Of a stretch of DNA of 64,000 nucleotides, positions 51,191-60,151 are shown piece after piece. Both the position numbers and the translations under genes were made by a program. Positions within the stretch are counted from its first letter, which is position 1; each line of letters starts with the position of its first letter. The notes beneath the pieces were generated by a model. The model was not told the DNA's origin and did no database searches. It was given only the letters and a program-made list of their open reading frames with translations. The DNA comes from JAENVT01 sp963720775. Lineage in GTDB: Bacteria; Actinomycetota; Acidimicrobiia; Acidimicrobiales; Ilumatobacteraceae. The stretch covers positions 310,001 to 374,000 of the forward strand of contig CAVRGR010000006.1 in NCBI GenBank assembly GCA_963720775.1, given 5' to 3'.

Positions 51191-53243
51191 GTGACCGCAC
51201 CGACACCGTTCCACGACCTCGACCAGTACATAGCCCTGCCGCGCCTCGATGGCCTTGCGTTGTCGCTCGACGGCACGCGGCTCGTGGTGGGGATGAACGT
51301 CCTCGACCCGAAGCGCACGCGCTACGTGACGGCCTTGTGGGAGTTGGATCCCCACGGCGAGCGCCCCGCCCGTCGGCTCACCCGAAGTGCCAAGGGCGAG
51401 AGTGGCGCAGCATTTCTACCCGACGGTTCGCTTCTGTTCGTCTCGAGCGCGTCCCGACCCCTCGGATGCGGAGGCCGACGAACCCGTCCCGGCCCTGTGG
51501 CGCTTGCCCGCCGATGGTGGCGAGGCAGGCGTGTTGGCGACCCGTCCGGGTGGCGTCGGCGGGGTCACCGTCGCCAGGGACGTCGGAACGATCGTCGTCA
51601 GCTCCAACACGCTGCCTGGTGCCGGCAGCGCCGAGGACGATCAGCATCGCCGCAAAGCGCGCAAGGACAACAAGATCAGCGCCATCCTGCACGAGTCGTA
51701 CCCGGTCCGGTTCTGGGACCACGATCTCGGCCCGGATGCTCCCCGTCTGATGGTCGGCGAGGCGCCGGGCGACGAGGTCGAGACGATCGAACTGCGCGAC
51801 CTCACCGGTCACGTCGGCACGGCACTTTCCACTGACGAGGCGTCGTGGTCGATCTCACCGGATGGTCGCACGATCTACGCAGGGTGGAACATCGTCGAGC
51901 GGGGTGGGTCGAACCGTTTTGGAATCGTTGCCATCGACGTCACCTCCGGGCGGCGGGTGGAGTTGCTGTCGGACGCCGACCATGAGTATTCGATGCCGGC
52001 CGTCTCGCCCGACGGGTCGCGCCTGGCGTTCGTCACGATGACGCGACCGAGCCCCAGCGCGCCACCTGATGTGCACCTCGCGATCGTCGACCTGACCGAC
52101 GATGGCATGTCGACCTCCACCGAAGTGCAGGTCATCGCCGACGATTGGGACCGTTGGCCTGGTCAACCCGCCTGGTTGCCCGACGGCGCGGCGCTGGTCG
52201 TCGCTACCGACTCCGACGGTTGCGCGCCGGTGTTTCGTGTGGGTCTCGACGGCATGATCGCTCGGCTGACTGGTGATCAGGGGGCCTACTCATCGGTGTG
52301 TGTTGATCCCAATGGGCAGTGGATCTACGCGTTGCGTTCGGCGATCGATGCACCCCCGGCGCCCGTGCGAATCGAATCAACATCGGTCGATCAGCAGCCG
52401 ACGATGTTGCGCGGTCCGGCTGCCGCGCCGTCGCTGCCAGGGTCGCTGACGAGCGTGTCGGTCGACGCGGCCGACGGGACGCCTGTACGCGCGTGGCTCG
52501 TGCTGCCTGACGACGCGAGCGAGGCATCTCCGGTGCCGCTCCTGTTGTGGATCCATGGCGGACCCTTGGGTTCGTGGAACTCCTGGTCGTGGCGTTGGAA
52601 CCCGTGGTTGATGGCTGCCGCCGGCTACGCGGTGTTGTTGCCCGACCCGGCGTTGTCCACTGGCTACGGTCGTGCGTTCATCGATCGAGGGTGGGGTGCG
52701 TGGGGGGCTGCACCATTCACCGATCTCATGACGATCACCGACGTCGTCGAACAACGTGCCGACATCGACGCCACGCGCACTGCGGCGATGGGTGGTTCGT
52801 TCGGCGGCTACATGGCCAACTGGGTAGCCACCCACACCGACCGCTTCAAGGCCATCGTCACGCACGCCAGCCTCTGGGCACTCGACCAGTTCGGGCCGAC
52901 CACCGACTCGTACCACTACTGGCGGCGGGAGATGTCGCCGGCGATGGTCGCGGCCAACAGTCCGCACCTGTTCGTCGAGCACATCACCACTCCGATGCTC
53001 GTCATCCACGGCGACCACGACTACCGAGTGCCGATCGGCGAGGCATTGCGGTTGTGGGCCGAGCTCGCCGAACACCACGGTGGCGACGACGGCACGATGC
53101 CGCACAAGTTCCTCTACTTCCCCGACGAGAACCACTGGGTGCTCAGCCCTCAGCACGCCAAGATCTGGTACACGACTGTGCTCGCCTTCCTCGACGCCAC
53201 GGTACGTGAAGCGCCGTGGTGCGTACCCGACGCACTTCGCTGA
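51191..53243 (+). pseudogene. S9 prolyl-oligopeptidase-family peptidase, frameshifted
   Basis: Two frames make one peptidase of about 680 residues. The N-terminal frame (GTG 51191, VTAPTPFHDLDQYIALPRLDG) runs to LLFVSS; the rest continues as RPDPSDAEADEPVPALW in the next frame to 53243. Removing one G near 51449 (in AGCGCG) restores it. The part from there holds a beta-propeller and an alpha/beta-hydrolase domain with the nucleophile GGSFGGYMANW, Asp in HGDHDYRVP and His in ENHWVL. Such enzymes cleave peptides, including acylated ones. The shift resembles those in the permease and cobU genes and is likely a sequence error. ATG 51158 is an alternative start overlapping aspC. Confidence 0.85.
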
Positions 53244-53278
53244 GGAGGTCAGATCCAGCCGCTTCAGCGGCGCGGACG

Positions 53279-54226
53279 TCACGTCGGCGCGACTCCTCGG
53301 TCCCACCAGTCGAGCACTCGAAGGGCGCGGAGCGTGTTCCACCGACTGGGTGCTCCGACGCCATCTTCGAGGTCGAAGTGGACACGACCCGGATGGATGC
53401 GGTCGAGCAGCCAGCGGCCATCGGGCTGCTGCTTCGATCGCACGACCTCGACTGCCTCCGCCATCCGCGGATCGAGGCTCGCGCCCGCGCCGCGGAAGTA
53501 GTCGAGGGCGCGCAGCACGTCATACCGCCAGTAGTACGGGAACGCGAAGTCGAGAAATGCCGGATCGGCGACCTCACCGGTGCTCTTGCGGCGGAACAGG
53601 CTGCGCTCGAGCAAGTACTGCTCTCCACTGCGACGGGCCTCGCTCACCGTGGAGGAACCCCCCGTCGCGCGTTCGAACTCGAGCAGGCCGTCGAGCACGT
53701 CGATCGTCGTGTGAAACGAGGAGCGCACCGAGCCGTTCTCGACCTCGCAGTTCCAGCCGCCGTCGGCGAGTCGCTCGCCCAGGATGCGCTCGACGATGGT
53801 GGTCACGTCCAACCCGAAGTAGGCGCCGGTCTCGATCGTCCGGCCATTGATGCACGGCTCGACCTCGCCGTCGAAGTACCGCTGACCGGCGTGCTCCCAG
53901 CGCCCGTGCTCGGCGACGAGCGCAATCAAGCGGCTGGCCGCCTTGCACGCCGGGTCGAGCCCGAGGATCTGCAGCGTCTGCAGCGTGTGCATCGTGGCAG
54001 TCCACGGTTGACCAGGCTCGCCGCCGGTGTAGCCCGCAGGGAAGCAGGCACCGCCGGCCCACAACCCATCGGCGTCTTCGAGATCGAGGAGGCGGGAACC
54101 CCAGCCCTCGTGCTCCACCCGCGCTCGCTCGGCGGCCACCTCCTCGGGGAAGGCATCCGTGAGATCACGCAGCACCTGCCAGCGGATCGCGGGGTCGCCG
54201 TCGAGCAGCCAGTCGATCACGTCCAT
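53279..54226 (-). CDS. Prenyltransferase/squalene-cyclase-fold protein of unknown function
   Basis: A 315-residue protein, mostly helical, with repeated motifs such as LADGGWNCE, QPDGRWLLD and DADGLWAGG, typical of the alpha/alpha toroid shared by squalene cyclases and prenyltransferase beta subunits. The full cyclase catalytic DxDD motif is absent and the protein is half the size of a real squalene-hopene cyclase, so enzymatic function is unknown. ATG at 54226 chosen; convergent with the peptidase gene. Confidence 0.65.
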   Translation of the reverse strand: MDVIDWLLDGDPAIRWQVLRDLTDAFPEEVAAERARVEHEGWGSRLLDLEDADGLWAGGACFPAGYTGGEPGQPWTATMHTLQTLQILGLDPACKAASRLIALVAEHGRWEHAGQRYFDGEVEPCINGRTIETGAYFGLDVTTIVERILGERLADGGWNCEVENGSVRSSFHTTIDVLDGLLEFERATGGSSTVSEARRSGEQYLLERSLFRRKSTGEVADPAFLDFAFPYYWRYDVLRALDYFRGAGASLDPRMAEAVEVVRSKQQPDGRWLLDRIHPGRVHFDLEDGVGAPSRWNTLRALRVLDWWDRGVAPT

Positions 54227-54271
54227 TAGCGCAAGTTAGACCGGACCGCTCATCGCCGCAGCGTTGGCCTC

Positions 54272-55024
54272 TCACCAGACGCTATGGGAGGCGAAGCCGA
54301 CGAGCACCACCAGAGCGAGGCACTCGGCCACTTGTTCGCAGGTGCCCAGTACGTCGCCGCTGATTCCGCCGATCTTGCGCAGCGACAGCCAGCGGACGAC
54401 AGCAATGGTCGCGATGGCGACACCGAGCAACGGTATGGCACGTAGACCGACCGCGACCGCGCTGAGCGCCACACCGAGCAGCACACCGCCGATCGCCCGG
54501 CGAGGCGTGGCCGCCTGGCCGTAGTCGACTCCCAGCCCGCGGTGGGTCGCCATCGGGGCGACACCCATCAACCCCACCGCGGTGCCGCGGGCCACGGCGT
54601 GGGCGGCGACCGAAGCGACGAACATCGCCATCGGGCCGGGGAACGAACCCAGGCAGACGATGCGAATGACGATCGAACTGCACAAGGCGGCGACGCCGTA
54701 GCTGCCGTGGGTGGAATCCTTGAGGATCATCAGCCGTCGCTCGATCGTTGTCCCCCCGGCGAATGCGTCGGCCACGTCGGCGAGACCGTCCTCGTGGAAC
54801 GCGCCGGTGATCAACATCCCGACGACGACTGCGAGCGAGGCTGCCACGATCGGGGGGACGAGGTACCACAACCCCGCCGCCGCCCCGCCGACGCAGGCAC
54901 CGACCAACGCGCCGACGACCGGGAACCACGACACGCTGGTTGCGACATCGGGCTCGCGTCGCAACCGGATGGGGATGCGTGTGAGGAATTGGATAGCCGC
55001 GAACAGACTCCTCAGCCGAACCAC
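54272..55024 (-). CDS. cobS: Cobalamin synthase (adenosylcobinamide-GDP ribazoletransferase)
   Basis: A 250-residue membrane protein with six to seven hydrophobic segments. LRSLFAAIQFLTRIPI opens the family, GAFHEDGLADVADAFAGG is the conserved acidic loop and LKDSTHGSYGVAAL follows. It joins adenosyl-GDP-cobinamide to alpha-ribazole, the last step of B12 assembly in the membrane. GTG at 55024 overlaps cobT by 13 bases. The frame extends far upstream only as shadow of cobT. Confidence 0.92.
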   Translation of the reverse strand: MVRLRSLFAAIQFLTRIPIRLRREPDVATSVSWFPVVGALVGACVGGAAAGLWYLVPPIVAASLAVVVGMLITGAFHEDGLADVADAFAGGTTIERRLMILKDSTHGSYGVAALCSSIVIRIVCLGSFPGPMAMFVASVAAHAVARGTAVGLMGVAPMATHRGLGVDYGQAATPRRAIGGVLLGVALSAVAVGLRAIPLLGVAIATIAVVRWLSLRKIGGISGDVLGTCEQVAECLALVVLVGFASHSVW

Positions 55025-55998
55025 TCCCCGAACGTCGGGACTTCGGTGACACCCGCACAGGCCATGGCCACGAGCGGCACGGCGGCCATTGCCCCGGAAC
55101 CTTCGCCGAGGCGCATCTCCAGATCGAGGAGCGGCACCTTGCCGAGTCGCTCGAGCAGGGTGCGGTGACCGGGCTCGGCCGAACGATGCCCGGCCTGGCA
55201 ATGGTCGAGAGCCAGGGATGATGTTGCGTGCAACGGCAACGCCGACGCCGTGACGACGTAGCCGTCGAGCAGCACAGGCAGCCTGCGTAGACGTGCAGCG
55301 ACGATCGCTGCGGCGATGGCGACGAGTTCTGCTCCGCCCACTTCCCGCAACACCTCCAACGGATCGCTCACTCCGGCGACGCGTCGGACCGCTGCTTGCA
55401 CGGCGTCGCGCTTGCGTACCAGTCCTTCGTCGTCGACACCCGTGCCGCGCCCGACCCACTGTGCGACGTCGCCGCTGCAGATCGCGGCGACGACGGCGGC
55501 AGCGACCGTGGTGTTGCCGATCCCCATCTCGCCGAGTACGAGCAGATCGGCATCGAGCGACTCCACCGCTTCGCGCCCTGCCGTGCATGCCTCGTCGAAC
55601 CGTTCGGCGGTCATCGCCGGTTCGACGCGGATGTCGCCGGTCGGGCGGCCGACACCGACATCGATGGCCGACACGGTCGCGCCGGCGATTGCCGCGAAGG
55701 CACTGATGGTGGACTTCCCTGCTCGGTAGGCGGCCAGCATCGCGGCCGTCACATCGATGGGGTACTTGCTGACGCCGGCGGTGGCAACGCCGTGGTCCGA
55801 AGCGAAGATGAGGGCGGCGGGTCTGTGCACAGCAGGATTCGCCGTGCCCTGCCACTCGGCCAGCCATGCCGCCATGTCGTCGAGACGCGCCAGCGCTCCG
55901 GCGGGTCGCAGGATCTCGGCAGCGCGGGCGCGGACAGAGTCGCCTGCTGCCCCATCGCCGGGCGGCATCGTCAGCAACGCTTCCGCAATCCACGTCAT
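55012..55998 (-). CDS. cobT: Nicotinate-nucleotide--dimethylbenzimidazole phosphoribosyltransferase
   Basis: A 328-residue CobT. Conserved are IFASDHGVATAGVSKYP (substrate site), GEMGIGNTTVAAAV and LLDLEMRLGEGSGAMAAVPL with the catalytic Glu. It makes alpha-ribazole phosphate for the lower ligand. ATG 55998 is chosen because AAGGAG lies just upstream; an in-frame GTG at 56013 is less likely. It overlaps the cobU stop (ATGA) and cobS downstream. Confidence 0.93.
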   Translation of the reverse strand: MTWIAEALLTMPPGDGAAGDSVRARAAEILRPAGALARLDDMAAWLAEWQGTANPAVHRPAALIFASDHGVATAGVSKYPIDVTAAMLAAYRAGKSTISAFAAIAGATVSAIDVGVGRPTGDIRVEPAMTAERFDEACTAGREAVESLDADLLVLGEMGIGNTTVAAAVVAAICSGDVAQWVGRGTGVDDEGLVRKRDAVQAAVRRVAGVSDPLEVLREVGGAELVAIAAAIVAARLRRLPVLLDGYVVTASALPLHATSSLALDHCQAGHRSAEPGHRTLLERLGKVPLLDLEMRLGEGSGAMAAVPLVAMACAGVTEVPTFGEWFG

Positions 55999-56514
55999 GT
56001 GAGCTCCTTCCACGGGTCGCCGAGCCGCAGTGCCCTGCCGGCGACCAGTAGTAGCGTCGTGGTGGCGATCGATGCAACTGCCTGGTTCACCCGTCCGAGT
56101 TCGTCTCGATAAGTACGACCGAGCTCGGTCTCCGGGTGCACGCCGAGGCCGACCTCATTGGTGATCACAACGCTCGGTCCGGGTCGCGCAGCGAGAGCGC
56201 GGGCGACGGCGTCGGCATCGGCGCAGCCATCGTGGTGCAGCTCGTTGGCTACCCACACGGTGAGACAATCGACGATCAGCAACGGCTCGCCGGGAGCGGC
56301 AGCGATCGCCGAACCCAGACCCACTCGACTTTCGATGGTCGGCCAATCGGGGCGATCGTGACGATGCCGCGAGATGCGTGCGCGCATGTCGTCGTCGATT
56401 GGTTCCGCAGTGGCCAAGAACAGCACATCCCCGTCGTGCCGCCTGCCGATCTCGACCGCGAGCGCCGACTTCCCGCTGCGCCGCGCCACCGATCAGCAAG
56501 GTGACGTCACCCAC
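55995..56514 (-). CDS. cobU: Adenosylcobinamide kinase/guanylyltransferase, apparent frameshift
   Basis: The CobU P-loop region is split over two frames. From GTG 56514 the frame reads VGDVTLLIGGA; the rest, ARRSGKSALAVEIGRR to the end, continues in another frame. One extra base near 56481 separates GGA from RSGKS; without it the standard GGARSGKS motif and a protein of about 172 residues appear. DCLTVWVANEL and ITNEVGLGVHPE are the other family motifs. It phosphorylates cobinamide and adds GMP. The GTG lies two bases inside the cobA stop. An error in the sequence is more likely than loss, since neighbours are intact. Confidence 0.85.
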
Positions 56515-56515
56515 G

Positions 56516-57082
56516 TCAGTACTCGATGCCCTTCTTGGCAACGACTCCCTTGTCGTAGGCGTGCTTCACCTTGCGCATCTCGGTGACCGTGTCGGCGATC
56601 TCGATGATCTCACTGGGACAGTCGCGCCCGGTGACGATCACGTTGACGTCGACGGGACGGTTGCTCAACGCATCGACAACCGCGCCTGTGTCGACCCAGC
56701 CCCACGTGCACAGGTAGGTCAGCTCGTCGAGGATGACCAGGCGATGCTTACCGGCGGCAATGATCTCGGCGGCGGTATCCCAGGCGCGCTCGGCCACGGC
56801 CTTGTCGTGATCGAGGTTCGTGGAATCCCAGGTGAACCCTTCGCCGAGTGAGTACCACTCGACCCCCAATTGCCGACCGATCTTCTCTTCGCCGACCTTC
56901 CACTCACCGCTCTTCACGAACTGCAACACAACCACGGGCCAACCGACAGCCACCGAGCGCAGCATCACGCCGAACGCAGCGCTGCTCTTTCCCTTCCCGT
57001 CTCCGGTGTTCACCAGCAGCAACGAGCCGGCTCTGGCCAACCCGTCGGGGCGCGGATCTTGCGTGGGAGGAGTGTCGGCCAT
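56516..57082 (-). CDS. cobA: Cob(I)yrinic acid a,c-diamide adenosyltransferase
   Basis: A 188-residue CobA/CobO-type adenosyltransferase. The P-loop NTGDGKGKSSAAFG at about residues 25-38, VVVLQFVKSGEW, and VILDELTYLCTWGWV are family hallmarks. It adds the adenosyl group to the corrin cobalt. ATG at 57082; TATGCT nine bases upstream could be a -10 box. It is the first gene of cobAUTS and diverges from the riboswitch-controlled importer. Confidence 0.92.
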   Translation of the reverse strand: MADTPPTQDPRPDGLARAGSLLLVNTGDGKGKSSAAFGVMLRSVAVGWPVVVLQFVKSGEWKVGEEKIGRQLGVEWYSLGEGFTWDSTNLDHDKAVAERAWDTAAEIIAAGKHRLVILDELTYLCTWGWVDTGAVVDALSNRPVDVNVIVTGRDCPSEIIEIADTVTEMRKVKHAYDKGVVAKKGIEY

Positions 57083-57104
57083 GGAGTGTGGAGCATAGGC
57101 ACAG

Positions 57105-57321
57105 CGGTGCTAACGTCGTGCCGTTCGGCGTGCCGAATGTAGTGAATCCAGCGAAGTCCGGTGAGATCCCGGCACTGTCCCGCAACGGTGGTTCGTGTTC
57201 GACACGACGAGTCCGGTCGCCTCGTTCCCTACGCGCAACCCAGACCCTCGAGGCAAGGGCGGTTCGCGGTGGAGCGCCCACCGCTTCCCACACTTGTCCT
57301 CCAACAACATGGAGGATTTTC
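57105..57321 (+). ncRNA. Cobalamin riboswitch
   Basis: The conserved core is unmistakable: GTCCGGTGAGATCCCGGCA (from 57156) followed by CTGTCCCGCAACGGTG (to 57190), then the B12-box-like AGTCCGGTCGCCTCG (57210-57224). The downstream expression platform contains CCTCC (57298-57302) pairing with GGAGG (57311-57315), which is the ribosome site of the following gene. With cobalamin bound, this 5-7 bp hairpin would hide the site, so control is probably translational. It controls btuFCD. The exact 5' edge is approximate. Confidence 0.92.
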
Positions 57322-58269
57322 ATGAAACGGACTCCGTTTCCGGCTGCGATGACAGCTGCATGGGCAGCCGTCATGCTGCTTGCCGCATGCGGCAGCGATG
57401 CCCCGGCGGCCGATGACACGCCGCTGGTCACAGCCGCAGTCACCACCGAGGCATCTGCGCCACTTGAAGCGTCGACCACGTCGACGTTGCCTCCTGTGTC
57501 GCGGATCATCAGCCTGTCGCCAACGGCGACCGAGATGCTCTTCGCCATCGGCGCCGGTGGTCAGGTGTTGGCCGTCGACGATCAATCGGACTATCCGCCC
57601 GAGGTGCTCGACAAGCCGCACGATCTCTCCGGGTATCAGCCGAACGTCGAAGCCATTGCCGCGCTGAAGCCTGACCTGGTACTGATCGGCGACGACACCA
57701 GCGGTCTCAGCAAACAGCTCGATTCGCTCGGCCTGTCGACCTGGGTCGGCCTCGCGGCGACGTCGTTCGACGGCGTGTACGACCAGATCGAGCAACTTGG
57801 CGCGCTCACCGGGCACGTCGGCGAGGCCGCCGAGCTCGTGTCGAAGATGCAGACCGGCATCGACGCCGCCGTGAACGCCGCACCCAAGCCTGCGCAGGCG
57901 TTGACGTACTACCACGAGCTCGACAACACGTACTACAGCGTCACCGAGAACACCTTCATCGGTCAGGTCTACTCGCTGTTCGGCATGCACAGCATCGCCG
58001 ACCTCCAGGAGGTCTCCAGCGACTACCCGCAGTTGTCGGCAGAGGCCATCATCTCGGCTGACCCCGACTTCATCTTCCTTGCCGACGGTGGCCTCGGTGA
58101 ATCGCCGGAGACCGTGGCGGCGCGACCGGGTTGGGCCAAACTCAAGGCCGTCACCAAGGGCAACGTCGTGGTCGTCGATGCCGACATCTCGTCGCGCTGG
58201 GGCCCTCGCATCGTCGACTACATCAACAACATCTCGTCAGCCGTCAGCAAGGCGGTAGCAGCCGGGTGA
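57322..58269 (+). CDS. btuF: Cobalamin ABC transporter substrate-binding lipoprotein (BtuF-like)
   Basis: A 315-residue class III binding protein. Signal peptide ends in lipobox LAAC (Cys23); a short Thr/Ala linker precedes the domain with RIISLSPTATEMLFAIGAG and PHDLSGYQPNVEAIAALKPDLVL, typical of BtuF/FepB. ATG 57322 uses GGAGG at 57311-57315, inside the riboswitch expression platform. The riboswitch makes cobalamin or cobinamide the likely ligand. Overlaps the permease start. Confidence 0.9.
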   Translation: MKRTPFPAAMTAAWAAVMLLAACGSDAPAADDTPLVTAAVTTEASAPLEASTTSTLPPVSRIISLSPTATEMLFAIGAGGQVLAVDDQSDYPPEVLDKPHDLSGYQPNVEAIAALKPDLVLIGDDTSGLSKQLDSLGLSTWVGLAATSFDGVYDQIEQLGALTGHVGEAAELVSKMQTGIDAAVNAAPKPAQALTYYHELDNTYYSVTENTFIGQVYSLFGMHSIADLQEVSSDYPQLSAEAIISADPDFIFLADGGLGESPETVAARPGWAKLKAVTKGNVVVVDADISSRWGPRIVDYINNISSAVSKAVAAG

Positions 58270-59246
58270 CGATGCAGATCTCCACACGCCGGCGGTGGTG
58301 GACGATCGCAGCCGTCGCGTCCCTGGTCATCGCCGCCTTCCTCGGTGTGATGATCGGTCCGGCGGGGCGCGTGTCTTCAGCGAACTGGGACATCATCTGG
58401 AACGTTCGCATGCCGCGGGTCGCTCTCGCAGGGATCGTCGGGGCCATGCTGTCGCTTGCCGGGGCCAGCTATCAGGGGGTGTTCCGCAACCCACTCGTCG
58501 ATCCGTACCTGCTCGGCGTCGCTGCCGGCGCCGGGCTGGGCGCGACGATCGTCTTCGCGGTGGGCCGCGAGGCGACGAAGGGCTGGCCGGTCGACCCGTT
58601 GCCCGTGGTGTCGTTCGTGGGCGGTCTCGTCGCTGTGATGATCACCTACCTCGTGGGAGCAGCGTTCGGAGCTTCCAAATCGAGCGTCACACTCGTGCTC
58701 GCCGGTGTCGCCGTCGTCTCGTTGTTCACGGCGATCCAGACGTTCGTGCTGCAGCGCAACAACGACGTCATCCGCGAGGTCTATTCATGGATCCTCGGGC
58801 GTGTGTCGAATGCGACGTGGGGCGATGTGCGCCTCGTGCTGCCCTACGTGATCGTCTGCTCGACCGTGTTGCTGCTGCATCGCCGGCATCTCGATCTCTT
58901 CCGTGTCGGCGACGACGAGGCCGCCTCACTCGGTTCCGACGTTGCGAGGGTCAGGGTCGTCGTGGTGATCGCCGCAACCATGGGCACCGCCGCAGTCGTC
59001 AGTGTGAGCGGGCTCATCGGATTCGTCGGTGTGATCGTTCCTCATGCGGTGCGACTGCTGGCCGGCGCCTCCTACCGCCGCGTCCTCCCGCTCAGCCTCA
59101 TCGTCGGAGCGACGTTCCTGATCCTCGTCGACATACCCGGGCGCGTCTTGCAGAAGCCGGCGGAAACACCGATCGGGGTCGTCACCGCCTTCTTCGGCGC
59201 ACCGTTCTTCATCCTCCTGTTGCGCAGTCGCAAGACGATGGCATGA
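58266..59246 (+). CDS. btuC: Cobalamin ABC transporter permease (BtuC/FecCD)
   Basis: A 326-residue permease of the FecCD family with about ten membrane helices. Conserved MPRVALAGIVGAMLSLAGASYQGVFRNPLVDPYLLGVAAGAGLG is represented by PLVDPYLLGVAAGAGLG, and SGLIGFVGVIVPHAVRL is the coupling region. GTG 58266 overlaps the upstream stop (GTGA); ATG 58272 is an alternative. Member of the riboswitch-controlled operon. Confidence 0.9.
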   Translation: MTMQISTRRRWWTIAAVASLVIAAFLGVMIGPAGRVSSANWDIIWNVRMPRVALAGIVGAMLSLAGASYQGVFRNPLVDPYLLGVAAGAGLGATIVFAVGREATKGWPVDPLPVVSFVGGLVAVMITYLVGAAFGASKSSVTLVLAGVAVVSLFTAIQTFVLQRNNDVIREVYSWILGRVSNATWGDVRLVLPYVIVCSTVLLLHRRHLDLFRVGDDEAASLGSDVARVRVVVVIAATMGTAAVVSVSGLIGFVGVIVPHAVRLLAGASYRRVLPLSLIVGATFLILVDIPGRVLQKPAETPIGVVTAFFGAPFFILLLRSRKTMA

Positions 59247-60022
59247 GCTCTTTGCAGCTGGACGCGGTGTCGGTCACGTACGACCGCCGCGTCGCTCTGG
59301 CCCCGTTCACCTGCCACGTCGGCTCAGGGGAGTGGCTGTGCCTGATCGGGCCGAACGGTGCCGGCAAGTCGAGCATCCTGCGGTCGATCGCCGGGCTCGT
59401 CGCCCACGAGGGTGTGATCGCGGTCGACGGTGCGCCGTTGGCGATCCGGTCGGCGCGTCGCCGGGCCACACTCGTCGCCTACGTTCCGCAATCCCCGGTC
59501 ATGCCCGACGACATGACCGCGTTCGAATACGTCCTGCTCGGCCGGAGCCCGTACGTGAGCTACTTCGGCCATGAGTCGCGGCACGATCGGGCGATGGTCG
59601 ACAGCGTGCTGCAGCGACTCGACCTGGTCACGTTCACCGATCGACATCTCGCGACGTTGAGCGGCGGTGAGCGGCAACGCTTGGTGATCGCCCGCGCCCT
59701 CGCCCAGGAAGCACCGGTGCTGTTGCTCGACGAGCCCACCAGCGCGCTCGACATCGGCCATCAACAGCAAGCCCTCGAGTTGGTCGATCGTCTGAGGCGT
59801 GAGCACGGCCTCACCGTGGTGTCCGCGATGCACGATTTGACCCTCGCCGGCCTGTACGCGGATCGTCTGGCGCTGCTGCACGAGGGTCACCTGGTGGCCA
59901 CCGGCGACGCGGCTCAGGTGCTGCGGGCCGAGACGCTGAGCGAGTTCTACGGCGCGTCGGTCACCGTCCACCAGCAAGACGACGGCACCGTCGTGGTCAT
60001 CCCGAGACGCACCCCGCAGTGA
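59243..60022 (+). CDS. btuD: Cobalamin ABC transporter ATP-binding protein (BtuD-like)
   Basis: A 259-residue ATPase of the FecE/BtuD group. Walker A GPNGAGKSSIL, signature LSGGERQRLV, Walker B VLLLDEPTSALD and the H-loop in SAMHDLTL are present. ATG overlaps the permease stop (ATGA). It closes the operon; the tandem repeat follows. Confidence 0.92.
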   Translation: MSSLQLDAVSVTYDRRVALAPFTCHVGSGEWLCLIGPNGAGKSSILRSIAGLVAHEGVIAVDGAPLAIRSARRRATLVAYVPQSPVMPDDMTAFEYVLLGRSPYVSYFGHESRHDRAMVDSVLQRLDLVTFTDRHLATLSGGERQRLVIARALAQEAPVLLLDEPTSALDIGHQQQALELVDRLRREHGLTVVSAMHDLTLAGLYADRLALLHEGHLVATGDAAQVLRAETLSEFYGASVTVHQQDDGTVVVIPRRTPQ

Positions 60023-60030
60023 GACCTCCG

Positions 60031-60131
60031 GTGTGGAGTGTTTGAAGGCACCCGGGTGGGCGCGTAACACTCCACAGGGAACGTGTGGAGTGTCTGAAGG
60101 CACCCGGGTGGGCGCGTAACACTCCACAGGG
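60031..60131. repeat. Two tandem 49-bp palindromic repeats
   Basis: Copies at 60031-60079 and 60083-60131 (52-base period) differ at one position. Each has perfect 10-bp outer arms TGTGGAGTGT and ACACTCCACA and a central palindrome CACCCGGGTG, so each can fold into a stem with an inner hairpin. They lie between the convergent btuD and zwf genes. They could be bidirectional transcription stops or a REP/MITE-like element. I see no other copy in the window. Confidence 0.75.
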
Positions 60132-60151
60132 GTGGGCGGTGGGAGAGGCGG

